The notes beneath the pieces are model-generated. The model ran no database searches and was not told the DNA's origin. It was given only the letters and a program-made list of their open reading frames with translations. DNA of 20,362 bases from Comamonadaceae bacterium. GTDB lineage: Bacteria > Pseudomonadota > Gammaproteobacteria > Burkholderiales > Burkholderiaceae_C. Shown one piece after another: positions 14,749 through 20,362 of the stretch (the stretch's first letter is position 1; every line of letters begins with the position of its first letter). Both the position numbers and the translations under genes were made by a program. The stretch is from NCBI GenBank assembly GCA_947458415.1, contig CANGZG010000023.1, positions 1 through 20,362 on the forward strand, given 5' to 3'.

Positions 14749-15390
14749 ATGCACCAGCTGACTTTTTATTTCGACGTCATCAGTCCGTATGCCTATTTGG
14801 CTTTCGATCAGTTGCCACGCAGCTTGCAAGGCTTGAGTTACCAAGTCCGATACCAACCGGTGCTGTTTGGCGGTTTGTTGAAACACCACGGTCAACTCGG
14901 GCCGGTAGAAGTCGCAGGCAAGCGGGAATGGACTTATCGCCAATCGCTGTGGCTGGCGCGTCAACAAGGCTTGGAACTGCAATTGCCTGCGGCGCACCCG
15001 TTCAACCCCTTGCCGTTGTTGCGTTTGGCTGCGGCCTGTGACCCCAACGGGCACCCCAGCCGACAGGTGTGTGAAGCCGTGTTCAAACACGTGTGGTGTG
15101 GGGGTTTGGACCCGACCGACCCCGACCGGTTGGCTGACTTGACTCAGCGCTTGCAACCGGCGCGTTCTCCCGAGGCAGAGGATGTGAAAGCGTCCTTGCG
15201 TCACGGCACCGAACAAGCGATTGCCGATGGTGTGTTTGGTGTGCCCAGCATCCGGGTTGACCAAGAGGTGTTTTGGGGCTTGGATGCCTTGCCGATGCTG
15301 CGTGAGTATTTAGACGGTGATGACTGGTACCGCAGTCCGGCCTGGACATCTGCGGTCAATTTGCCCGAAGGTATCCGGCGTAAACGCTGA
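14749..15390 (+). CDS. 2-hydroxychromene-2-carboxylate isomerase-like protein (DsbA/GST-kappa fold)
   Basis: Thioredoxin-fold protein of 213 residues in the HCCA isomerase/GST-kappa group. The N-terminus LTFYFDVISPYAYLAF places Ser12 where DsbA has its first active-site Cys, the signature of this subgroup. FNPLPLLRLAAA follows, and DGVFGVPSIRVDQEVFWGLD contains the cis-Pro loop and the FxG motif. The described reaction, in naphthalene breakdown, is glutathione-dependent isomerisation of 2-hydroxychromene-2-carboxylate, but no other aromatic degradation gene is present here. A glutathione-dependent isomerase or detoxifying role on another substrate is equally possible. AAGGA at 14739-14743 supports the start. 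It is the last gene of the long + strand run. Confidence 0.87.
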   Translation: MHQLTFYFDVISPYAYLAFDQLPRSLQGLSYQVRYQPVLFGGLLKHHGQLGPVEVAGKREWTYRQSLWLARQQGLELQLPAAHPFNPLPLLRLAAACDPNGHPSRQVCEAVFKHVWCGGLDPTDPDRLADLTQRLQPARSPEAEDVKASLRHGTEQAIADGVFGVPSIRVDQEVFWGLDALPMLREYLDGDDWYRSPAWTSAVNLPEGIRRKR

Positions 15391-15425
15391 ATAATTCGCA
15401 TCGTGAAATGACCCGCGAGGGTTTG

Positions 15426-15433
15426 CCCTAGGG
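15426..15433. repeat. CCCTAGGG palindrome in flanking GGG/CCC repeats upstream of the MFS gene
   Basis: The 140-base gap between the isomerase gene and the transporter gene holds an 8-bp palindrome CCCTAGGG. Around it GGGTTTGCCC (15419-15428) and GGGTTGTCAGCCC (15431-15443) read as two short imperfect dyads. It may be a regulator site or a weak stem-loop. No poly-T tract follows, so it is not a rho-independent terminator. Confidence 0.35.
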
Positions 15434-15466
15434 TTGTCAGCCCTTGTTCAGTTTTGCGTCAGTCGC

Positions 15467-15482
15467 TGGCAAGTACCTGCCA
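15467..15482. promoter_or_regulatory. Imperfect 16-bp palindrome upstream of the MFS transporter
   Basis: TGGCAAGTACCTGCCA is symmetric at 14 of 16 positions, with outer arms TGGCA and TGCCA around a GTAC core. It lies about 50 bases before the transporter start and could be an operator for a local or global regulator. No adjacent regulator gene is present, so the binding protein is unknown. Confidence 0.4.
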
Positions 15483-15519
15483 ACACAATCAGGGCAGACC
15501 CCATTCAGCGGGCAATCAC

Positions 15520-15525
15520 AAGGAG
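15520..15525 (+). promoter_or_regulatory. Ribosome-binding site that fixes the MFS transporter start
   Basis: AAGGAG stands 5 bases before ATG 15531. The same frame is open back to an ATG at 15444, but that one has no comparable site and the extra 29 residues are not hydrophobic or family-like, so the downstream start is chosen. Confidence 0.85.
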
Positions 15526-15530
15526 ACACC

Positions 15531-17294
15531 ATGGCCATCGTGCATGAAGACCGACCAATGTCGTCGGAAGAGAAGAAAGTCATTTTTGCCTCGTCACTCG
15601 GCACCGTGTTCGAGTGGTATGACTTTTATTTGTACGGCTCGTTGGCTGCCATCATTGCCAAGCAGTTTTTCAGCGGACTCGACCAAGGTTCTGCGTTCAT
15701 CTTCGCGCTGTTGGCGTTTGCGGCAGGTTTCATCGTGCGTCCGTTTGGTGCGATTTTCTTTGGCCGCTTGGGCGACATGATTGGCCGCAAATACACCTTC
15801 TTGGTGACGATTTTGATCATGGGCTTGTCCACGTTCATTGTGGGCATCTTGCCGACCTATGCCAGCATTGGCGTGGCCGCACCGGTCATCTTGATTGCGC
15901 TGCGATTGCTCCAAGGCTTGGCCTTGGGCGGCGAATACGGCGGCGCTGCCACCTACGTGGCAGAACACGCGCCGCACGGCAAACGTGGCGCTTACACCTC
16001 TTGGATCCAAACCACCGCCACCTTGGGTTTGTTCTTGTCCCTGCTGGTGATTTTGGGCACGCGTACCGCGATGGGCGAAGAAGCTTTTGAAGCCTGGGGC
16101 TGGCGCATTCCATTCTTGGTGTCTATCGCTTTGTTGGCGGTGTCGGTGTACATCCGCTTGTCAATGAACGAGTCACCCGCTTTCACCAAAATGAAAGCCG
16201 AGGGCAAGACTTCCAAAGCACCGTTGACCGAATCATTTGGCCAATGGAAAAATTTGAAAATCGTGATCCTGGCCTTGATCGGTTTGACCGCAGGCCAAGC
16301 GGTGGTTTGGTACACCGGTCAGTTCTATGCGTTGTTCTTCTTGACGCAAGCGTTGAAAGTCGATGGCGCCACGGCCAATTTGTTTGTGGCGGCTTCGTTG
16401 ATCATTGGCACGCCGTTCTTCATCTTTTTTGGCGCCTTGTCAGACAAGGTGGGTCGCAAGCCGATCATCATGTTGGGTTGTTTGCTGGCCGTGCTCACTT
16501 ACTTCTTTGTGTTTGAGCAATTGACCAAAGCGGCCAACCCCGATTTGCATGCCGCCCAACAAGCCAACAAAGTGGTGGTGGTGGCTGACCCGGCGGAATG
16601 TTCATTCCAGTTCAACCCAACGGGTACCGTCAAGTTCACCTCCTCGTGTGACATCGCCAAGCAAAAACTGGCGGCGAGCTCTGTCAGCTATTCGAACGAA
16701 GTGGCGCCTGCAGGCACACCGGCCATCATCAAAGTGGGTGAAACCGTCATCTCCACCGTGGTGTCGCCGGAAGATGTGGCGACCGCCAAGGCAGCGGCTG
16801 AGAAGAAGCTTGACGCATTGAAAGCGGCTGATCCCGCAGACCCCAAGGCCATCAAAAAAGCCGAAGATGCGTTGAAGAATTTGTCGGATGAAAAGAAAAG
16901 CCGGGACGCGGTGATCTCTGCCAACCTGAGCGACACGCTCAAGGCGGCGGGCTATCCTGCCAAGGCAGATCCGATGAAGGTCAACAAGGCCATGGTCATT
17001 TTGATCCTGACGTACTTGGTGATTTTGGTGACCATGGTGTACGGCCCGATTGCGGCAATGTTGGTCGAGATGTTCCCTACCCGCATCCGCTACACCTCGA
17101 TGTCGCTGCCGTATCACATTGGCAATGGCTGGTTTGGCGGCTTGTTGCCCACCACTGCGTTTGCCATCGTGGCTCAAACCGGCAACATGTACAACGGCTT
17201 GTGGTATCCCATCATCATTGCCGGCGCCACCTTCATCATTGGTACCTTGTTCATCAAGGAAACCAAAGATGTGGACATCTACGCGGATGACTGA
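15531..17294 (+). CDS. MFS transporter, metabolite:H+ symporter (ProP/KgtP-like) with large periplasmic insertion
   Basis: Inner-membrane secondary transporter of 587 residues in the MHS family (ProP, ShiA, KgtP relatives). The start of TM1 reads SSLGTVFEWYDFYLYGSLAA. FFGRLGDMIGRKYTF is the signature loop 2-3 motif, ALRLLQGLALGGEYGGAATYVAEHAP is classic MHS, and GALSDKVGRKP (301-311) is its repeat in the second half. Between TM9 and TM10, residues about 331-483 form a hydrophilic insertion absent from ProP or KgtP, with Cys357 and Cys373 and an Ala/Lys/Glu-rich helical stretch; the topology predicts it is periplasmic. TM10-12 then resume normally (MVEMFPTRIRYTSMSLPYHIG-like). The substrate, perhaps an organic acid or osmolyte, cannot be deduced. 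It is transcribed alone, with its own upstream region and a strong terminator. Confidence 0.9.
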   Translation: MAIVHEDRPMSSEEKKVIFASSLGTVFEWYDFYLYGSLAAIIAKQFFSGLDQGSAFIFALLAFAAGFIVRPFGAIFFGRLGDMIGRKYTFLVTILIMGLSTFIVGILPTYASIGVAAPVILIALRLLQGLALGGEYGGAATYVAEHAPHGKRGAYTSWIQTTATLGLFLSLLVILGTRTAMGEEAFEAWGWRIPFLVSIALLAVSVYIRLSMNESPAFTKMKAEGKTSKAPLTESFGQWKNLKIVILALIGLTAGQAVVWYTGQFYALFFLTQALKVDGATANLFVAASLIIGTPFFIFFGALSDKVGRKPIIMLGCLLAVLTYFFVFEQLTKAANPDLHAAQQANKVVVVADPAECSFQFNPTGTVKFTSSCDIAKQKLAASSVSYSNEVAPAGTPAIIKVGETVISTVVSPEDVATAKAAAEKKLDALKAADPADPKAIKKAEDALKNLSDEKKSRDAVISANLSDTLKAAGYPAKADPMKVNKAMVILILTYLVILVTMVYGPIAAMLVEMFPTRIRYTSMSLPYHIGNGWFGGLLPTTAFAIVAQTGNMYNGLWYPIIIAGATFIIGTLFIKETKDVDIYADD

Positions 17295-17316
17295 GTCGTC
17301 AGCGTGTTGAGTACCG

Positions 17317-17346
17317 AAGCCCTCCTTTCGCGGAGGGCTTTTTTTT
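17317..17346 (+). terminator. Rho-independent terminator after the MFS transporter gene
   Basis: A perfect 9-bp stem (AAGCCCTCC at 17317-17325 paired with GGAGGGCTT at 17332-17340), a 6-base loop TTTCGC and a run of eight T residues ending at 17346. It begins 22 bases after the transporter stop and separates that gene from the livH operon. Confidence 0.95.
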
Positions 17347-17349
17347 ACC

Positions 17350-17355
17350 TACAAT
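17350..17355 (+). promoter_or_regulatory. Possible -10 element of the liv operon
   Basis: TACAAT, matching the sigma-70 -10 consensus at 5 of 6 positions, lies just past the terminator T-tract and 12 bases before the livH ribosome-binding site. No good -35 is present at 17 bases because the terminator stem occupies that position, so this promoter is tentative. Confidence 0.35.
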
Positions 17356-17367
17356 CGCGCACCTTTT

Positions 17368-17373
17368 GGGAGA
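17368..17373 (+). promoter_or_regulatory. Shine-Dalgarno pointing to a non-ATG livH start
   Basis: GGGAGA ends 6 bases before an in-frame ATC (17380), but 15 and 18 bases before the CTG (17389) and TTG (17392) codons. This spacing favours initiation at or near 17380. Confidence 0.6.
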
Positions 17374-17379
17374 CCCGCC

Positions 17380-18309
17380 ATCGACATCCTGTTGCAACAA
17401 ATCATCAATGGGTTGGTGCTCGGCAGCATGTATGCGTTGTTGGCCCTCGGCTACACCATGGTGTACGGCATCATCAACTTGATCAATTTTGCGCACGGTG
17501 AAGTGTTGATGGTGGGTGCCTTGACCAGTTGGACCGTGGTCGGTGTGTTGCAGCAGTTCGCGCCCGGCATGCCAGGTTGGTTGATGCTCTTGATTTCACT
17601 GGTCTGCGCCTGCGCGGTCGCTGCCTGTTTGAACTTTGCGATCGAAAAAATCGCCTACAGGCCCTTGCGCGGCGCACCCAAACTCGCGCCACTGATCACA
17701 GCCATTGGCATGTCGATTTTGTTGCAAACCTTGGCCATGGTGATTTGGAAACCCAACCACAAATCGTTTCCCACGCTGTTGCCCAGCGACCCGTTGCCGC
17801 TGGGCGGTGCCGTCATCACGCCCACGCAAATTCTCATCTTGGCGGTGACCGCTGTGTCGCTGGCCGTGTTGATGTGGGTGGTCAATGGCACCAAACTCGG
17901 GCGAGCCATGCGCGCCACGGCAGAAAACCCGCGCGTGGCCAGTTTGATGGGGGTCAAGCCCGACTTCGTGATCTCGGCCACGTTCGTCATCGGCGCGGTG
18001 TTGGCCGCCATCGCGGGCGTGATGTGGGCATCCAATTACGGCACTGTGCAACATGGCATGGGTTTTTTGCCCGGTCTCAAAGCGTTCACGGCCGCGGTGT
18101 TTGGTGGCATTGGCAATTTGGCTGGTGCGGTGGTCGGCGGCATTTTGCTGGGCTTGATTGAAGCCATTGCTTCGGGCTACATCGGTGACCTGACAGGCGG
18201 TGTCTTGGGCAGCCATTACGCCGATATTTTTGCGTTCGTGGTGTTGATCGCGGTGCTCACGTTGCGGCCTTCGGGTTTGTTGGGTGAGCGGGTGGCGGAC
18301 AGGGCGTGA
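17380..18309 (+). CDS. livH: Branched-chain amino acid ABC transporter permease LivH
   Basis: Membrane-spanning permease of the LivHMGF family, importing leucine, isoleucine, valine or similar solutes. Family motifs are QQIINGLVLGSMYALLALGY (TM1), MVYGIINLINFAHGEVLMVGA, the EAA-like loop GRAMRATAENPRVASLMGV, and FGGIGNLAGAVVGGILLGL near the end. Relatives begin M-D-I-(L/F)-L-Q-Q-I-I-N-G; here the matching codons read ATC GAC ATC CTG TTG CAA CAA, so ATC stands where ATG is expected. No in-frame ATG exists between the upstream stop at 17308-17310 and ATG 17428, which would delete most of TM1. The conservative alternative start is TTG 17392 (305 residues). Placement at 17380 gives 309 residues and fits the Shine-Dalgarno. 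livM follows after 4 bases. Confidence 0.85.
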   Translation: MDILLQQIINGLVLGSMYALLALGYTMVYGIINLINFAHGEVLMVGALTSWTVVGVLQQFAPGMPGWLMLLISLVCACAVAACLNFAIEKIAYRPLRGAPKLAPLITAIGMSILLQTLAMVIWKPNHKSFPTLLPSDPLPLGGAVITPTQILILAVTAVSLAVLMWVVNGTKLGRAMRATAENPRVASLMGVKPDFVISATFVIGAVLAAIAGVMWASNYGTVQHGMGFLPGLKAFTAAVFGGIGNLAGAVVGGILLGLIEAIASGYIGDLTGGVLGSHYADIFAFVVLIAVLTLRPSGLLGERVADRA

Positions 18310-18313
18310 ACCC

Positions 18314-19411
18314 ATGAAACCCAGCACAACGTACACCTACTCACGCCATGCCTTATGGGGGGTGTTGTTGCTGGCATTGCCACTGGTGTTGCAACAGTTT
18401 GGCAATGGTTGGGTGCGCATCGCTGACATGGCGTTGTTGTATGTGATGCTGGCCTTGGGTCTGAATATCGTGGTGGGTTACGCCGGTTTGTTAGACCTGG
18501 GGTTCGTGGCGTTTTTTGCGGTCGGTGCTTACATGTTTGGGTTGCTGGCCTCGCCACACTTGATTGACAACTTTCCCGCGATGGCCGCGATGTTTCCAAA
18601 TGGCATCCACACGCCTTGGTGGGCGGTGATTCCATTGGGCGCGGGTTTGGCGGGTTTGTTTGGCATTTTGTTGGGTGCACCTACCCTGAAATTGCGCGGC
18701 GATTATTTGGCCATCGTGACCCTGGGCTTTGGTGAAATCATCCGCGTGTTTTTGAACAATTTGGACAACCCGGTCAACCTCACCAATGGGCCCAAGGGCT
18801 TGGGGCAAATCGATCCGATGTCTGTGATGGGTCATCCGCTGTCACGCAAACTCGATGTGGGCTTCATGGAGTTGCCCAGCGTCACTTTGTATTACTACCT
18901 GTTTTTGGTGGTGGTGTTGGTCAGTGTATGGGTGTGTCATCGTTTAGAGCGTTCACGCATTGGGCGCGCTTGGATGGCGATTCGTGAAGACGAAATTGCA
19001 GCGAAAGCCATGGGTTTGAACACCCGCAATTTGAAGCTGATGGCGTTTGGCATGGGCGCCACGTTCGGTGGTGTGTCTGGTGTGTTGTTTGCCTCCTTCC
19101 AAGGCTTTGTGTCGCCTGAATCGTTCAGCCTGATGGAATCGGTGATGATCGTGGCGATGGTGGTGTTGGGCGGACTTGGCCATTTGCCAGGCGTGATTTT
19201 GGGTGCGGTGTTGTTGTCTGCATTGCCCGAGGTGTTGCGCTATGTGGCCGGCCCATTGCAGCAAATGACCGATGGCAGATTGGACGCCGCCATCTTGCGT
19301 CAATTGCTGATTGCCTTGGCGATGATCCTCATCATGTTGTGGCGACCGCGCGGCTTGTGGCCCGCGCCCGAGCACGGCAAAGTCATGGCGTCTGACAAGG
19401 GGCCTGCATGA
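18314..19411 (+). CDS. livM: Branched-chain amino acid ABC transporter permease LivM
   Basis: Second permease of the transporter, 365 residues, strongly hydrophobic with about ten predicted membrane spans. LGLNIVVGYAGLLDLGFVAFFAVGAY near residue 45 and LRGDYLAIVTLGFGEIIRVFLNN are LivM hallmarks. GRAWMAIREDEIAAKAMGLN is the cytoplasmic coupling loop that contacts the ATPases. A region of about 40 residues with LIDNFPAMAAMFPNGIHTPWW between early spans is likely periplasmic. The frame is open from GTG 18284, but that lies inside livH; ATG 18314, 4 bases after the livH stop, is preferred though its Shine-Dalgarno is weak. The stop overlaps livG as ATGA, indicating translational coupling. Confidence 0.93.
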   Translation: MKPSTTYTYSRHALWGVLLLALPLVLQQFGNGWVRIADMALLYVMLALGLNIVVGYAGLLDLGFVAFFAVGAYMFGLLASPHLIDNFPAMAAMFPNGIHTPWWAVIPLGAGLAGLFGILLGAPTLKLRGDYLAIVTLGFGEIIRVFLNNLDNPVNLTNGPKGLGQIDPMSVMGHPLSRKLDVGFMELPSVTLYYYLFLVVVLVSVWVCHRLERSRIGRAWMAIREDEIAAKAMGLNTRNLKLMAFGMGATFGGVSGVLFASFQGFVSPESFSLMESVMIVAMVVLGGLGHLPGVILGAVLLSALPEVLRYVAGPLQQMTDGRLDAAILRQLLIALAMILIMLWRPRGLWPAPEHGKVMASDKGPA

Positions 19412-20178
19412 GCACACCGGTGTTGAATGTGCAAGGCATCTCCAAACGGTTTGGCGGTTTGCAAGCGCTGAGCGAGGTGGGCATGCGGATTGAAGCCGGG
19501 CAGGTGTATGGTTTGATTGGCCCGAATGGTGCTGGCAAAACCACGTTCTTCAATGTCATCACTGGCTTGTATGTCCCCGACAGCGGCCGTTTTGAATTGG
19601 CAGGGCGCGCTTACCAGCCCACAGCGGTACACCAGGTGGCGCAAGCGGGCATTGCCCGCACGTTTCAAAACATCCGCTTGTTTGCAGACATGACGGCGTT
19701 AGAAAACGTCATGGTCGGACGCCATGTGCGAACCGGTTCGGGTTTGTGGGGCGCCATTTTTCGCACGGCAGCGTTTGTGGCCGAAGAAAAAGCGATTGAA
19801 CAACGGGCCATGGCATTGCTCGACTATGTGGGCATTGCCGGTTTGGCTGACTACAAAGCGCGCACCCTGAGTTACGGTGACCAACGTCGTTTGGAAATCG
19901 CACGCGCTTTGGCCACCGAACCGTTGCTGGTGGCCTTGGACGAACCAGCCGCTGGCATGAACGCCACCGAGAAAGTGCAATTGCGCGAATTGATAGACCG
20001 TATTCGCAACGATGGCCGCACGATTTTGTTGATCGAGCACGATGTGAAATTGGTCATGGGCTTGTGCGACGCGGTCACGGTGTTGGACCAAGGCAAGCAA
20101 ATCGCGCAGGGCACACCGGCACAGGTGCAGACCGATCCCAAGGTGATGGAGGCTTACCTTGGCACAGGAGGCCACTGA
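19408..20178 (+). CDS. livG: Branched-chain amino acid ABC transporter ATP-binding protein LivG
   Basis: Cytoplasmic ATPase of 256 residues. Walker A is GPNGAGKTT at 38-46, the signature motif is LSYGDQ at 154-159 (LivG/LivF-type variant of LSGGQ), Walker B is LLVALDEP with Asp178 and Glu179, and the switch His is in LIEHDVKLVM. ARTFQNIRLFADMTALENVMVGRH is the Q-loop region typical of LivG. The C-terminal extension after the switch (GTPAQVQTDPKVMEAYLGTGGH) is also LivG-like. AAGGGG at 19397-19402 precedes the ATG by 5 bases. It pairs with LivF to power LivHM; the periplasmic binding protein is not seen in this window. Confidence 0.95.
   Translation: MSTPVLNVQGISKRFGGLQALSEVGMRIEAGQVYGLIGPNGAGKTTFFNVITGLYVPDSGRFELAGRAYQPTAVHQVAQAGIARTFQNIRLFADMTALENVMVGRHVRTGSGLWGAIFRTAAFVAEEKAIEQRAMALLDYVGIAGLADYKARTLSYGDQRRLEIARALATEPLLVALDEPAAGMNATEKVQLRELIDRIRNDGRTILLIEHDVKLVMGLCDAVTVLDQGKQIAQGTPAQVQTDPKVMEAYLGTGGH
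20166..20171 (+). promoter_or_regulatory. Ribosome-binding site of livF inside the livG end
   Basis: AGGAGG, a full match to the anti-Shine-Dalgarno, lies within the last codons of livG, 8 bases before ATG 20180. Confidence 0.8.
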
Positions 20179-20179
20179 C

Positions 20180-20362
20180 ATGGCAGCGATGCTTCAGGTG
20201 CGTGGTTTGCAAGTGGCTTATGGCGGCATCCAAGCGGTCAAGGGCGTGGATTTTGAAGTCCACTCAGGCGAATTGGTGTCGTTGATCGGTTCCAACGGCG
20301 CGGGTAAAACCACCACCATGAAAGCCCTCACCGGTTTGTTGCTGCCGTCTGCCGGGCAGATC
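20180..20362 (+). CDS. livF: Branched-chain amino acid ABC transporter ATP-binding protein LivF (5' part)
   Basis: The frame begins one base after the livG stop and runs off the window after 61 codons. It reads MAAMLQVRGLQVAYGGIQAV, then a Walker A, GSNGAGKTTTMKALTGLL. The short spacing between N-terminus and Walker A, the AYGGIQAV motif and the place after livG identify LivF, the second ATPase. A second ATG four codons in is a possible alternative start, but the AGGAGG at 20166-20171 favours 20180. The signature motif, Walker B and C-terminus are outside the window. Confidence 0.92.
   Translation, partial: MAAMLQVRGLQVAYGGIQAVKGVDFEVHSGELVSLIGSNGAGKTTTMKALTGLLLPSAGQI

Noticed and set aside
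15467..15482. Possible sigma-54 promoter (TGGC...TGC) upstream of the MFS gene
   Set aside because: The GG and GC elements are separated by 9 bases rather than the required 10; the element is better described as a palindrome.
15444..15530. Upstream ATG giving a longer MFS protein
   Set aside because: No ribosome-binding site, no family-like N-terminal residues, and AAGGAG is perfectly placed for ATG 15531.
18284..18313. GTG start of livM inside the livH end
   Set aside because: The added residues do not match LivM N-termini as I know them, and ATG 18314 lies just after the livH stop.
1..20362. Mobile elements, CRISPR arrays, tRNA/rRNA genes, toxin-antitoxin or defence genes
   Set aside because: None seen by eye: no transposase or integrase motifs, no regular repeats, no cloverleaf-like genes, and intergenic gaps are all under 150 bases.

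Overview
The window looks like chromosomal DNA of a betaproteobacterium of the order Burkholderiales, probably Comamonadaceae-like. This rests on gene content and order (glyQS-gmhB-plsC-YgjP/DUF45; MerR/LiuR - carbonic anhydrase - aceK - acyl-CoA carboxylase genes; livHMGF), moderately high GC and the protein families. No marker gene was compared with a database. The DNA is almost fully coding and nearly all genes lie on the + strand. I see no tRNA, rRNA, CRISPR array, insertion sequence, phage gene or defence system.

Region 1 (1-4514): a housekeeping run of tightly packed or overlapping genes. It holds the last codons of glyQ, then glyS (glycyl-tRNA synthetase beta), gmhB (heptose bisphosphate phosphatase, LPS core precursor), a PlsC-type acyltransferase, and a YgjP/SprT-like zinc peptidase.

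Region 2 (4483-6020): a minus-strand MBL-fold hydrolase, convergent with and overlapping the peptidase gene, and a divergent MerR-family regulator resembling LiuR. Between the two starts is a perfect 16-bp palindrome (5582-5597), which I read as the regulator's operator.

Region 3 (5619-15390): one long, closely spaced gene run: liuR-like, beta-carbonic anhydrase, aceK, acetyl-CoA acetyltransferase, acyl-CoA carboxylase beta (liuB-like), an acyl-CoA dehydrogenase, acyl-CoA carboxylase alpha with biotin domain (liuD-like), a DUF1289 protein and a DsbA-fold 2-hydroxychromene-2-carboxylate isomerase-like protein. The core fits breakdown of leucine/isovalerate or of a longer methyl-branched (isoprenoid-type) acyl-CoA to acetyl-CoA. 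AceK steers acetyl-CoA toward the glyoxylate shunt, and carbonic anhydrase can supply bicarbonate to the carboxylase. The usual liuC hydratase and liuE lyase are absent from the cluster, and the dehydrogenase is not a typical isovaleryl-CoA dehydrogenase, so the exact substrate is open.

Region 4 (15391-17346): a monocistronic MFS transporter of the metabolite:H+ symporter type, with a large predicted periplasmic insertion, followed by a clear rho-independent terminator.

Region 5 (17350-20362): a branched-chain amino acid type ABC transporter, livH-livM-livG-livF (livF cut by the window end). livH seems to lack an ATG start; the best-placed initiation codon after the Shine-Dalgarno is ATC. 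Nothing here is an obviously new system. The most unusual points are the livH start, the reduced carboxylase cluster with embedded carbonic anhydrase/aceK, and the transporter insertion.
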